A DNA stretch of 64,000 nucleotides from Erwinia aphidicola (GTDB taxonomy: Bacteria > Pseudomonadota > Gammaproteobacteria > Enterobacterales > Enterobacteriaceae). A model generated the notes under the pieces. It did no database searches, had not been told where the DNA came from, and worked only from the letters and a program-made list of their open reading frames with translations. How positions within the stretch are numbered: the stretch's first letter is position 1; the number at the start of each line of letters is the position of its first letter. The position numbers were made by a program, and so were the translations under genes. The stretch is taken from contig NZ_JAMKCQ010000002.1 of NCBI RefSeq assembly GCF_024169515.1, forward strand, positions 38,508-102,507, in the 5' to 3' direction. Positions 16,695 to 25,420 of this stretch are shown in pieces.

Positions 16695-17516
16695 TCAAAA
16701 TTCATCATAGTTAATTTTCTTTAACTCTGTTTCAACTTTGGCCTCTTCTTGATGACAGCGAGCAACAAGCATGTTAAAAAACGGTTTAACTTCTTTATAT
16801 GCTTTGCTTTTACCGACAGGCCATAATGGTTTTAATCTTCCAAGAACGCTTGAAAAGGGCAGCCTTGTATATCCTTTACCGTGACATTTCGAACAGTTCT
16901 TCATCACCGGCAATCCAACAAGCTCCGTTTTTTCTCTGTTTATGACCTTTCCCCTGCCCCGACATTGGCATGCGCTTGATACGTAACCTTTACCTTTACA
17001 GTCATGACACAATACCCGTACAACTTCTCGAATCTGTCGCCATTTTCCTTTGATTTCAGTTGTTGATTTTGCATTTTCTTCAACTAGAACTGGTGAGCAC
17101 GCCTTATTCTTGCTGAAGCAATTTGTAAATACTTCAGCTTCTAAAAAACCCATAGAACTACAGTTCTTACAAGGCCTTGTAGTTGCTGCACTCCTGGCAA
17201 AGTCTTCAAATGCGCTCGCACAAATAATTTCTAAAACAGATTTTCTCTGTGAGGGTGAGAGTTTTTTTAATGAAGGAACTGATTCGCAGTTTTCAATTGC
17301 TATTTGATATAAAAAATCAAAAGATTTATCTGGTTTGTTAATTTTTATTTTTGCGAGAAAAAGCTCTAATCCAATAAGATTCTCACCTCTAAGAAAGGCC
17401 AGGGAAGCAACAATATCGGATTTATTTTTTCTTACAGGATTTTTTTTTGAAGGTATATCAATTGCACCTGCAACAGATGATGGCATAAATGCACGACTGA
17501 TTAGCTCAAGCTTCAT
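16695..17516 (-). CDS. Lambdoid Q-type antiterminator (phage 82/DLP12 family)
   Basis: 273 aa. Residues about 40-110 resemble the N-terminal half of phage 82 Q (GLELFLAKI, an FEDFARSAATTRPC segment). The C-terminal half has DnaJ-like zinc motifs: CKNC, CHDCKGKG, then a Cys-rich CQCRGRGK segment and CSKCHGKGY, again as in 82 Q. These proteins load on RNA polymerase near the late promoter and make it ignore terminators, switching on lysis and later genes. Here the gene downstream is a holin, as in phages, but the operon then continues into Rhs toxins. AGGAGA lies five bases before the ATG. Confidence 0.88.
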   Translation of the reverse strand: MKLELISRAFMPSSVAGAIDIPSKKNPVRKNKSDIVASLAFLRGENLIGLELFLAKIKINKPDKSFDFLYQIAIENCESVPSLKKLSPSQRKSVLEIICASAFEDFARSAATTRPCKNCSSMGFLEAEVFTNCFSKNKACSPVLVEENAKSTTEIKGKWRQIREVVRVLCHDCKGKGYVSSACQCRGRGKVINREKTELVGLPVMKNCSKCHGKGYTRLPFSSVLGRLKPLWPVGKSKAYKEVKPFFNMLVARCHQEEAKVETELKKINYDEF

Positions 17517-17859
17517 TGTTATCTCCTAAACTATGAAAAATACGTTAATATCCCTTATGACCTCAACACATAAACTCTAGTAAATACAGCAAGTAAGAGT
17601 TAATGTTGTTTATTTGTATTTCTTAGTTTTGTCAGTTCCAGTAAAATGAACCATGTAGCTCTGGCCTTTTCATATAACATAAGTGTAAATTCATAAATGT
17701 ATTTATATCAACACTGTAAAGATGAAACTGATTTCTTACTAATCACCTGCCTCCTGTAAATATAAATTACAGATACTGATGCTAATTTACAATAGATTGG
17801 TAAGTGAAATTTCAAAATTCTTAAATTTATATGTTCAATTTCTATAATAGGTAACAAAG
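17517..17859. promoter_or_regulatory. Divergent control region between Q and XRE regulator
   Basis: 343 bp, very AT-rich. CTGTAA-N7-TTACAG at 17754-17772 is a perfect-arm inverted repeat, and CTGTAAA occurs again at 17714-17720. These are candidate operators for the divergent XRE protein. TATAAT at 17843-17848 points toward the XRE gene. Confidence 0.45.
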
Positions 17860-18078
17860 ATGAAGGTATTTAGCCAAAAACTACAAAAGGTGCTCCATGA
17901 ACAGGGTATCAGCCAGTCAGAATTTGCTCGCCTGATAGGTGTTACCTCTCAGTCAGTAAATGGATGGTGTACGTCCCGAACTTTTCCTAGGAGTGAAGTA
18001 CTGGAAAAAATCCCAGGGCTGACTGGCAAGCCTCTGTTCTGGTTCTTTATGACAGAAGAAGATGAAAAAAACTTTTAA
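17860..18078 (+). CDS. Small XRE-family DNA-binding regulator
   Basis: 72 aa, almost all one helix-turn-helix domain: LHEQGISQSEFARLIGVTSQS then VNGWCTSRTFPR. It is the size of a Cro-like protein and lacks a cleavage or oligomerisation domain. It is divergent to Q, with a probable operator in between, so control of Q (and through it the lysis and toxin genes) is the simplest reading. The direction of that control cannot be told from sequence. Confidence 0.8.
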   Translation: MKVFSQKLQKVLHEQGISQSEFARLIGVTSQSVNGWCTSRTFPRSEVLEKIPGLTGKPLFWFFMTEEDEKNF

Positions 18079-18634
18079 TTCCATGAAGTTATAAATGTGA
18101 GTTCATCATTATTAGCTACTCAATTATAAATAAAGTATAAAGACGATATGCCCTAAGGAAACAAAAGACTTTCCATTTATTTATCAGATTGGTTAAGTAT
18201 CCCATCCCTCAGGGCAGGAGGAGAAATAGTGAAGCGTGCTGTTAACGCTAAAGTATATTTCTACTCTTTGAGAGATTTTTTTCGGTTAATCAATCATATT
18301 ACATGATGCTATTCACACACATACTTGATATTGATAAATAACTTTATGGAAAGTAAGCTTGTACACTATAAAAAATCACATGCAATCATGGAAGCTGGAA
18401 TAATAGGAGTCCTAATGAAAGAAAGTTTATTTCCCTTAGAACTGCAATATTATATTCTGTGTTCTCTTCTCAGATTTTCTCCATTAGCTCTAATGGGGAG
18501 GTAATATTATAATTGCTTTTCTAATATCAGTGATCATCAAATGCTTATAAATATTGAAATACTGGTATCTGACGGTCATATCAAAGAAAAGGCTATACAT
18601 AAGATGGAAAATCAAGCTTATATAAATCTCTGAA
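18079..18634. other. AT-rich region without recognisable gene
   Basis: No credible coding frame, RNA gene or repeat was seen. It separates the toxin island from the insertion sequences. Confidence 0.5.
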
Positions 18635-20150
18635 CGTAGCGCCCCTTCGGGGCGAGCACGGCAGCGTTGCTGCCTCAACAGTCTTTAAGCCCCCTACCTC
18701 ACATCAACGTCGGTGCCGCCTGATCGCCCCCGCGCTGATATCCGCATAAATTAGCACGCCTGCGACGTGAGCACGCTGACGCCGAGGCCCTTTTCCCATT
18801 ACCTGCCACCCTCTATACTCTGCACAATGTACATTCCGCGACCCACAAAGCTGTTGTTCCAGCATAACGACGGCTGGAGCCAGTATCTGGATAAACATGG
18901 CGACACCCTCAGCGACTGGACCAAACTCGCCGTCGAGCGCATGCTCGCCTGCGGTACTTGCCTCATGGGCGTTCGCCGTTATTGCTGTGCCTCGCCGAAC
19001 TGCACACACTCGCGCTTTTTCTGCCAGAGCTGCAAGTCCAAGGCCTGCAGCAGTTGCGGCTTCAAGGCCACCGAGCAGTGGATTGCCGAGCAGCAGCACA
19101 TCCTGCCCGACTGCGACTGGCAACACATCACGTTTACCATGCCCCACCTGCTGTGGCCGTTTTTCAACAACAACTGGCCCCTGCTCAACGACCTGTTTCG
19201 CTGTGCCACCCGGGCCATGCTCCGCTGGGCCCGCCGACAGGGTATCGAGGTCGGCATCTTTTGTGCACTCCACAACTATGGCCGGCAGCTCAATCAGCAC
19301 CCGCATATCCACGTCTCCGTCACCCGTGGCGGCCTCGACGTCAAACACAACACCTGGCGACAGCTTTTCTTTAAAAAGAAAGACGTAGAACAAATCTGGC
19401 GTAACGCCGTCATTTACCTGCTACGTGACAACTATACGCACATCAACCCCGGTGACCTGCCGGGCCTCGGCCATATCCTTAATGAGGACCGGTGGCGCCG
19501 CTACCTGCATGCCCAGTATCGCCGCGCCTGGAAAATCCACTTCGCCAAAAAGACCCGGGGTGCCTGGCGCAGCGTGAAATACCTCGGCCGTTACCTGAAA
19601 CGACCACCGGTGGCAGCCTCGCAGTTGCGCCATTACCGCGGTGGTTCGATCGTTCATCAGTACTACGACCACAACACGCAGCAACACAAACGCCAGAAGC
19701 TAACCCAGGAAGAGATGCTACAACGCTATATCAGCCATATTCCGGCGCGGCATTTTAAAATGGTGCGGTACTACGGCTTTTTGGCCAACCGTAAACGGGG
19801 CCAACTGTTGCCGAAGGTTTACGAAGCGCTGTCGATGACGGTGCGGGATAAGCCCAAACGGCCCGGGTTCGCAGTGTTGATGAAAGGCTTCCTGGGCTCA
19901 GATCCGTACCAATGCATCCTGTGCGGCGATCGGCTGCGATTTGCCGGCGCCGAGGCTGGCAGGCATGCGACAGAATTACTGTCGACCAGGCTACAGCGGA
20001 TGGAGAAAAAGCGATGGCTTCAGGCACCGGCTCTGGATAAGTGCGTCTGAAAAATGGGTTTTAGATTAAAAACACAGCAAAACCGGCATTTTTACGTATA
20101 ACTCTTCGCGATACTGCACCATCAGGGGATACGGCACGCTACCGTTCATG
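18635..20150 (+). mobile_element. IS91-family element (ends approximate)
   Basis: Defined by the transposase at 18767-20050. At the left, two adjacent hairpins (CGCCCC-TTCG-GGGCG and GGCAGC-GTT-GCTGCC, 18635-18680) may mark the terminal end. The right end probably lies near 20140-20150, after a sequence ending in CCGTTC. IS91-type elements have no terminal inverted repeats and make no target duplication, so the ends cannot be fixed from one copy. Confidence 0.6.
18767..20050 (+). CDS. IS91-family Y2 HUH transposase
   Basis: 427 aa from a GTG; an ATG at 18827 gives 407 aa and may be the real start. The N-terminal zinc-ribbon has several Cys pairs (CCASPNCTHSRFFCQSC). The HUH motif HPHIHVS is near residue 178, and the paired catalytic tyrosines are in YLGRYLKRP (about 271 and 275). 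The length is typical of IS91/IS801 transposases, which move by rolling circle and can carry flanking DNA. The frame appears intact. Confidence 0.9.
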   Translation: MSTLTPRPFSHYLPPSILCTMYIPRPTKLLFQHNDGWSQYLDKHGDTLSDWTKLAVERMLACGTCLMGVRRYCCASPNCTHSRFFCQSCKSKACSSCGFKATEQWIAEQQHILPDCDWQHITFTMPHLLWPFFNNNWPLLNDLFRCATRAMLRWARRQGIEVGIFCALHNYGRQLNQHPHIHVSVTRGGLDVKHNTWRQLFFKKKDVEQIWRNAVIYLLRDNYTHINPGDLPGLGHILNEDRWRRYLHAQYRRAWKIHFAKKTRGAWRSVKYLGRYLKRPPVAASQLRHYRGGSIVHQYYDHNTQQHKRQKLTQEEMLQRYISHIPARHFKMVRYYGFLANRKRGQLLPKVYEALSMTVRDKPKRPGFAVLMKGFLGSDPYQCILCGDRLRFAGAEAGRHATELLSTRLQRMEKKRWLQAPALDKCV

Positions 20151-20300
20151 GTCTGTTGCTCTCAAAAGAAACGATCCAAACTCCTAACCATCAAGATTTC
20201 GCCTTACCCAAAAAGGATTTAATTATGCAGTTCAGCATTGCTTAGCTAAACATCAAGGGATTCTAATGACTGAACCAAAGCTGAAAGCTATACAGAACGC

Positions 20301-20340
20301 ATGATGGATATCTACGCACAACAAAAAACCCGCTTATGCG
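20301..20340. repeat. Left arm of palindrome split by IS10-like element
   Basis: Bases 20301-20333 are the exact inverse of 21660-21692 (33 bp). The last ten bases, CGCTTATGCG (20331-20340), are repeated directly at 21653-21662 as the target duplication. Confidence 0.9.
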
Positions 20341-21652
20341 CTGAGGAATCCCCAGCAATGGGCGGGTAAAAAAAGACAGGCATAGAGTTTTGTGATCTAC
20401 TGATTTGTGCAACCAATTCAATGAGATCACTTCTATGCCTGCTCGACAAGTATGTCAGAATTTTTTCCGCGATGCGTTAGCACCGTTTCACAAATACCGA
20501 CAAAATGCTTTGCTGGATGCCACCATTGCTCTCATCAATGGCGCATCACTGACGCTGACCAGTATCGGGCGTTATTTACCCGGCACGGCTCAGGTCAAAA
20601 ATAAAATCAAACGCGTTGATCGACTGCTCGGTAATGAATCTCTTCACCGCGATATCCCACTGATTTTCAGAAATATTATTGCCATGCTGACGAGCCAGCT
20701 ATCTCTTTGTGTCATTGCTGTTGACTGGAGTGGATATCCATCTCAGGAATACCATTTCCTCCGCGCCAGCCTGCTCTGTGACGGACGCTCGCTTCCCCTG
20801 TTAAGCTGGATAGTCCCGTCAGAAAAACAGCAGAACTCGCAGATACAAAAAACCTTCCTGGATGCCCTTGCCGGGGCTGTAAACCCCAGGGCGAGAGTCA
20901 TAATAGTTACCGATGCGGGCTTCCAGAATGCCTGGTTCCGGCATATAAGGTCACTCGGATGGGATTTTATCGGTCGCGTCAGGGGGAATATCCAGATGCG
21001 GCTGGACAGCAAAGGCGAGTGCTGGTTCAGGCGTCAGGAATTACAGGCCAGTAGCAAACCAGAATATCTGGGGCCGGGTACACTTGCCCGTTCGGAATAT
21101 GCCCGATGTGATGGCCATTTTTATCTGCATAAAAAAGAGCCGAAAGGTCGGAAGAATCGTCGCTCCCGGTGCCGCATAGAGCGTAAATCCCAAATACAGG
21201 ATGGACGTTCTTCGGCAAAAGAACCGTGGCTTATCTTTAGCAGTATGAATGACTTTAAACCACGGGAAATCATGAAGCTGTACAGCCGTCGCATGCAAAT
21301 CGAGCAGAACTTCCGGGATGAAAAAAGCGAGCGCTTCGGGTTCGCTCTGCGTGCCAGTTACAGTCGTTCCGCGGGAAGAATGCTGGTACTGAGCCTGCTG
21401 GCGACGCTGAGCACAATAGTCCTGTGGCTTATTGGCTATCACGCTTAAAATAAAGGATTACATCTGAGATACCAGGCCAACAGCATTAAAACGCGGCGTG
21501 TCATCTCGTATCTGACGTTAGCGGAGAATGTCTTGCGACACTCCCCGCTAATTTTAAATCGAACGGTGCTGAGCACCGTTCTTAATCACCTCGCCAGAAC
21601 CTACCAGAATATGGTGTTGGTTTATTAGCGCTGATTTATGGGGATCCCTCAG
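20341..21652 (+). mobile_element. IS10-like IS4-family insertion sequence (1312 bp)
   Basis: The ends CTGAGGAATCCCC (left) and CTGAGGGATCCCC (right, inverted) match at 12 of 13 positions and resemble the IS10 end CTGAGAGATCCCC. A 10-bp target duplication CGCTTATGCG flanks it. The transposase inside is interrupted by one stop codon. Confidence 0.93.
20435..21628 (+). pseudogene. IS10-like transposase with in-frame stop
   Basis: From the ATG at 20435 the frame runs to a TAA at 21446-21448, then continues in the same frame to 21628 with sequence that matches the IS10 C-terminus in pattern (RYQANSIKTRRVIS then LRHSPL and TVLSTVL). Full length would be 397 codons, close to the 402 of IS10 transposase. 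The DDE regions are present: VDWSGYP, VTDAGFQ, and the YSRRMQIEQNFRDEKS signature. The stop removes about 60 C-terminal residues, so activity is doubtful. Confidence 0.85.
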
Positions 21653-21692
21653 CGCTTATGCGGGTTTTTTGTTGTGCGTAGATATCCATCAT
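21653..21692. repeat. Right arm of palindrome split by IS10-like element
   Basis: Target duplication (21653-21662) and the 33-bp arm 21660-21692. Joined without the IS, both arms would make a 33-bp hairpin with a TTAT loop whose upper part (ACCCGC/GCGGGT followed by T6) looks like a bidirectional terminator. Confidence 0.9.
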
Positions 21693-22180
21693 TGGTTTTT
21701 ATGCTAGCGTTTTTTCTCAGCCATTACAACTCTTTCCTCCAAAAATTTTTTTTACAGTACGTACGTTGCTTGTGAAAATTGCTCAACGCTCAATATCGCG
21801 AATCGACACGGGTTTAACAGACACCTCAGGGTCATTTAAGATGGCTTAAAGAGAGATGCCCATGAGCGGTAAGTGATATCCCGAATAGTTTAAAATTGAA
21901 GCAGTCAAACTCCATGACAACGCCCGCAGCCAGGATATATTCGGCAAGACCTGACGGACATTTCAATTTAGCTAAAACCCGGAGATTTAAAACTAGCCTC
22001 AACAGTCTGCGGCGGAATGAACAAGGGCAGCGGCGGATGGAAGGTGCTGGCCCTGAATCGCTCAACATGATCCATCGTTTCGGCATCATAATCCACATCG
22101 CGATCCATTCACCCATTGCCCGTGATCGCAACCGGCTCCAGGCAGGCTTTTCGGCTGCAGCGCAGCAGGCAGCTGAAAAC
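21693..22180. other. Unassigned region between IS10-like element and Tn3-type end
   Basis: No gene is supported. On the minus strand a strong GGAGGAAAG site precedes ATG at about 21719, but the frame stops after six codons. Longer frames on both strands (21832-22131 minus, 21896-22261 plus) are unrecognised and have no clear ribosome site. It is probably remnant transposon DNA. Confidence 0.5.
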
Positions 22181-22387
22181 GGGGTTCGACGCTCAACGGA
22201 ACGGTTTCACACGTTAAGGCTTTTTTCTCCGATAAATCAAAACATTATGGACAGTGAATAATGCGCCTAAAGCGGTGTATTTTTAATCGATAAATGCCAT
22301 TTATCGGACACCACTGTCTATTAATTGATTTTTCAGACGATTTTTTTCGCTTAACGTGAGTTTTCGTTCGACTGAGCATCAAACCCC
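22181..22387. mobile_element. Miniature element with Tn3-type 38-bp ends (207 bp)
   Basis: Left end (22181-22218) begins GGGGTTCGACGCTCAACGG and ends ACGTTAAG. The inverted right end (22350-22387) begins GGGGTTTGATGCTCAGTCG and ends ACGTTAAG. They match at 28 of 38 positions and both resemble the Tn3 terminal repeat (GGGGTCTGACGCTCAGTGG...ACGTTAAG). The 131 bp inside have no coding frame. It fits the known class of Tn3-derived miniature elements. No 5-bp direct target repeat is seen: the flanks AAAAC and GTTTT are inverse, not direct. Confidence 0.7.
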
Positions 22388-22415
22388 GTTTTCGTACGGT
22401 TGGCCCTCAAACCCC
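22388..22415. repeat. Second, partial Tn3-type end abutting the miniature element
   Basis: On the minus strand, GGGGTTTGAGGGCCAACCG followed by TACGAAAAC is the first 28 bases of another Tn3-family end, oriented the same way as the adjoining 38-bp end. This suggests nested insertions. Confidence 0.55.
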
Positions 22416-22430
22416 ATTGACAGCTATCTT

Positions 22431-23255
22431 CTATGTTTTTTTTGCATGGAGTATATCCATGATGAATACGACGATGGTATGGGATACGTTGACAACCAAT
22501 CTTGCTTCAGCAACTACGATCATTGGAGGATTAGGCCCACGACCATGTGCTGAACCTATGTGTGATCTAAACGCGGCCACACCATCAATTATCGATGACA
22601 TACCCTTTAAAACCTTGTGCTGGTCTGCTGCTAACATTGGATCAGAGTTCAGGCCTAAATCCGGCATTACAGTTGACCATAGAGGTGCCACTGTTAGTTT
22701 TTGTGGCATTGGTAAATTGAACTTTTCTATGTAGTGCTTCAACGTTGATTCGATTATTGAACATGCGGCAGTCACCGATGCATGTGGATCGGTTTGAATA
22801 TTTTCTACAGCGCGACGAAACTCATTATCAATTGATGAGTAATCACCTAGCTTTATATAGTCTTCTAGCGTTTTAGAAATTGTTGTTGAACCAGATTTGG
22901 TTATTATTCCATTGGTCCTGTATTCCAACTGACTTCTAGACAGAGCATCAGATATCCGTTTTTGACCCTCTCTTACGGTTAGGTCTCCTCCTGCCTTGGA
23001 ATATGAGTCTGGCGGCAAGTCCATATACTTTTGGATTACAAGTCCTAAAACTGAAAATGCATCTGTATCTGTATCTGGGTCATCATTGCAAATTTTAATC
23101 CAATTGCTGCATTTTGTTTCGCAATTACCCAATGGCACATCACCAGGTGCGCCAGATTCCATAAAAATACTTTCTAGTGTTGTGTGGCTATAATAGTGTG
23201 CAGCAATAACTGCTGAAACAGCCCCTATAACACTGTTAGGTATCTTATTACTCAC
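22431..23255 (-). CDS. Abortive-infection (Abi) C-terminal domain protein
   Basis: 274 aa, soluble. Residues about 165-270 fit the Abi C-terminal domain: ACSIIESTLKHYIE, then LKGMSSIIDGVAAFRSHIGS, AHGRGPNPP and a closing helix ARLVVNVSHTIV. Proteins with this domain are annotated as phage-exclusion or abortive-infection factors, although the mechanism is mostly unknown. The N-terminal part is unrecognised. GC content is low compared with the flanking replicon, in line with acquisition, and transposon ends lie directly downstream. Confidence 0.75.
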   Translation of the reverse strand: MSNKIPNSVIGAVSAVIAAHYYSHTTLESIFMESGAPGDVPLGNCETKCSNWIKICNDDPDTDTDAFSVLGLVIQKYMDLPPDSYSKAGGDLTVREGQKRISDALSRSQLEYRTNGIITKSGSTTISKTLEDYIKLGDYSSIDNEFRRAVENIQTDPHASVTAACSIIESTLKHYIEKFNLPMPQKLTVAPLWSTVMPDLGLNSDPMLAADQHKVLKGMSSIIDGVAAFRSHIGSAHGRGPNPPMIVVAEARLVVNVSHTIVVFIMDILHAKKT

Positions 23256-23289
23256 ATTCAGCCTCTTTTTTCATAAGTATTTTTTCAAA

Positions 23290-23442
23290 TTAGTATGGAG
23301 ATTGCATTAATTCCCAGGAGGTTATCCGGCCTTCCTTCCGGGCCAGTGAGAGAGCCGTCATGCCACACCAGGTAAAATGGCCGGTCTTCTGCGTAAGCGT
23401 TTCAGGTTCCACTGCGGTTGTCTCTCCGGGTGTAATTGTCAT
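23290..23442 (-). CDS. Possible 50-aa protein
   Basis: An open frame of 50 codons from an ATG at 23442 (MTITPGETTAVEPETLTQKT...LMQSPY). Its composition and codon use resemble the plasmid backbone, and TATAAT lies about 25 bases upstream. It has no clear ribosome site. It lies 34 bases before the Abi gene on the same strand. Not recognised; possibly a remnant of a larger gene. Confidence 0.4.
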   Translation of the reverse strand: MTITPGETTAVEPETLTQKTGHFTWCGMTALSLARKEGRITSWELMQSPY

Positions 23443-24324
23443 GTCTGATAAACTGTATTAATTATACCCGACGTTAACTAGGAACTGAATGTTCCCTATA
23501 CCTTCTATGCGCCTGCGCATGAAGGCGACAACCAGTGTCCTGGAGAGCTCGAACGGTAAGGGTCGCCGTGACGCGGCGCAGCCGCCCTGTACTTAATAGG
23601 CTGCACAAATCCCATCCCCCGCCCTGTAAAGCCAGACCGGCTAACCGCGACGAAGAAGCCTGTCCTGCGCCGTCGGAGTGGTCCGGTCGGAGACCGGGCG
23701 TATCTCCGCGTTAGCGGGCCGTGAGGGCCGCTTACGGGTGTGTATTCAGAACCTCAAGCCACGCCTCTCAAAGCCATAAAACAGATAGTTAGAACACCCA
23801 GTTTCAAAGCCACACGGTTCCGGGCCTCTGGCCCGGGGCGGCGGGGCTTTTCAGCGGGGGTGATGTGGCGGAGTTGTGTTGCTGAGCGCCTGCCACGGTG
23901 ATGCCCCGGCGTTGCCGGGGAGGTGCCCGGTTTCTTTTCTCACAGGATTGCTGAAGGCTGCATTAGTTCACGGAAAGGCTCTGAGCAAAGCGAAGAGAGC
24001 GACCCACGCCATGCGAAGCTGGCAGGGTACTCTTTCTTTAGAAAGCATATTTTATTCAGAAGTAACGTTCGAAGTTAACGATATACGGATACTGCCGTTC
24101 GAAGTTAATGATTACTGCCGCAATAGCATCGCCAGTGCTACGAAATTAACCGCACTCATTGTGGTCAATGCGCCACGCAGCGGGCGAACGTCTTGCACCA
24201 GTAGCGCTTCATGAGCTGTTTTTAGGCGGCCTGAGGACGCTGCGGGCGGTTTGATGAGTGGGATTACGGGCAGGTGCCAGCGCAGACACCGCGCTAGGCG
24301 CGGTAACGTTTCAAATCAGGTAGT
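23443..24324. other. Probable origin region downstream of repA
   Basis: No gene supported over 880 bp. In IncI/IncL/IncFII-type replicons RepA acts in cis on an origin just downstream of its gene, which is this stretch. A GC-rich part (23500-23900) with several hairpin-forming runs precedes a more AT-rich part (24050-24170). Confidence 0.45.
24066..24112. repeat. Iteron-like direct repeats
   Basis: CGTTCGAAGTTAACGAT (24066-24082) and CGTTCGAAGTTAATGAT (24096-24112) match at 16 of 17 bases with 30-bp periodicity; each is followed by TACTGCCG within 20 bases. Possible protein-binding sites of the origin. Confidence 0.5.
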
Positions 24325-25374
24325 TCAGACGGGGATGCCGGCGCGCTCCAGCAGCAGCCTGTAGTATTTCTCGGCGTCCGTCACGTGCAGCTGGGGATGC
24401 TCAGCCTTAACGGCCGCTTCCAGTTTGTATTTCAGGGCAGGATAACATTCAGGACTCGACGTCCAGCGCGTCCAGGCCTGCTGGTAGCGGTCAGCCCCGC
24501 CGCGCGGGCGAAGCTGACGCAGTTTCTGCGAGTGGCCATCTAGCGCGGCCTCGATGTCGGAAGTTACCCGCTGCTTTTCCTCCCGCAGGTCCGGGCTGAC
24601 AACCCAGCGCTTAATCTTTTTCAGGCGGTTTTTGAGCGAGTGGTGGTTATCAATGTTGATGCCGAGTCTCGCCATTTTGAGCTGGTGACGTTCGTGCTTC
24701 TGCTTCATCGACTCCGCGACGCCGGAGGCCACCGCCCACTGCCGGTATTTGTGCAGGGACTGCCTGACGGTCTCGATGGTCATGCCGCGCGAGGTGAAGA
24801 AGCTGTCGGTGAGGAAGATGCGCATCGGTTTGTTCTGCCCGGAATCCGCATCGCGATCGCGGTGAACCACCACGTAGTCCATCTGTTCCAGCACCCGCAA
24901 CGCGTTAAGCAGAACGTCATACGCCTTGCGGCCGCTTTCATAGACGTGCAGCACGCCCATGCGCCGGGCGATATCCTCAACGGGCATCATGATTTCGAAC
25001 ATGTACTCGCTGTCGGGGCTGTAGTCACAGTTTGCGGCAAGCACCAGCGACAGGGCGCTGAGCGCTTCCCGGCTTTCAGAGCGGGCGGTAATGCGCATCG
25101 GTTTAGGCCGGAACGTCCGGTCAAAAATGCGCGAATACGGGGTATAGCCCTGACGGCGAAGCTCGATCAGATCGGGATTACGACACCAGTCGTGATTTCG
25201 GATGCAGCCGACAACGACTGAAGCCATGCCACGCGGCACTTTTCCGGTAAATCCGGGCTGATGATTGCGGTGCGTCTTAGACTGTCCCTTACGCTGGCTG
25301 TTGGACTCGCCACGCCGCGTGGAAGGGTTAAGATCTGGGGAGGGCGCCTTGAGCGCAGTTACCTTGTCATTCAC
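24325..25374 (-). CDS. repA: RepA replication initiator (IncFII/IncI/IncL superfamily)
   Basis: 349 aa, the usual length for RepA/RepZ of IncI, IncB and IncL/M plasmids. The N-terminal region is basic and the middle has the winged-helix pattern of the IncFII_repA family (FMIMPVEDIARRMGVLHVYE in part, then KAYDVLLNALRVLEQMDYV). It would bind the origin in cis and start replication. Start is GTG at 25374; this codon lies inside the last codons of an upstream 17-aa leader, so translation is probably coupled. Expression is likely limited by the antisense RNA at 25438-25510. Confidence 0.9.
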   Translation of the reverse strand: MNDKVTALKAPSPDLNPSTRRGESNSQRKGQSKTHRNHQPGFTGKVPRGMASVVVGCIRNHDWCRNPDLIELRRQGYTPYSRIFDRTFRPKPMRITARSESREALSALSLVLAANCDYSPDSEYMFEIMMPVEDIARRMGVLHVYESGRKAYDVLLNALRVLEQMDYVVVHRDRDADSGQNKPMRIFLTDSFFTSRGMTIETVRQSLHKYRQWAVASGVAESMKQKHERHQLKMARLGINIDNHHSLKNRLKKIKRWVVSPDLREEKQRVTSDIEAALDGHSQKLRQLRPRGGADRYQQAWTRWTSSPECYPALKYKLEAAVKAEHPQLHVTDAEKYYRLLLERAGIPV

Positions 25375-25420
25375 CCTGTCCCGGACTTATGGCGGACAGG
25401 GGTTGTCTTATGAATTGCAT
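25367..25420 (-). CDS. RepA leader peptide (RepY-like, 17 aa)
   Basis: ATG at 25420 with AAGGA nine bases upstream, frame MQFIRQPLSAISPGQGE, stop TGA at 25369-25367 overlapping the repA start. This is the RepY-RepZ arrangement of ColIb-P9: translation of the leader opens the repA start region and its stop hands the ribosome over. The peptide itself need not have a function. Confidence 0.8.
   Translation of the reverse strand: MQFIRQPLSAISPGQGE

Noticed and set aside
21832..22261. Overlapping frames on both strands (21832-22131 minus, 21896-22261 plus)
   Set aside because: No ribosome sites or known motifs; the plus frame runs across the Tn3-type end.
22176..22392. 5-bp target duplication around the Tn3-type miniature element
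   Set aside because: Flanks AAAAC and GTTTT are inverse complements, not direct repeats.
23876..24214. 112-codon plus-strand frame downstream of repA
   Set aside because: No ribosome site, crosses the repeats of the probable origin and has no protein-like pattern.
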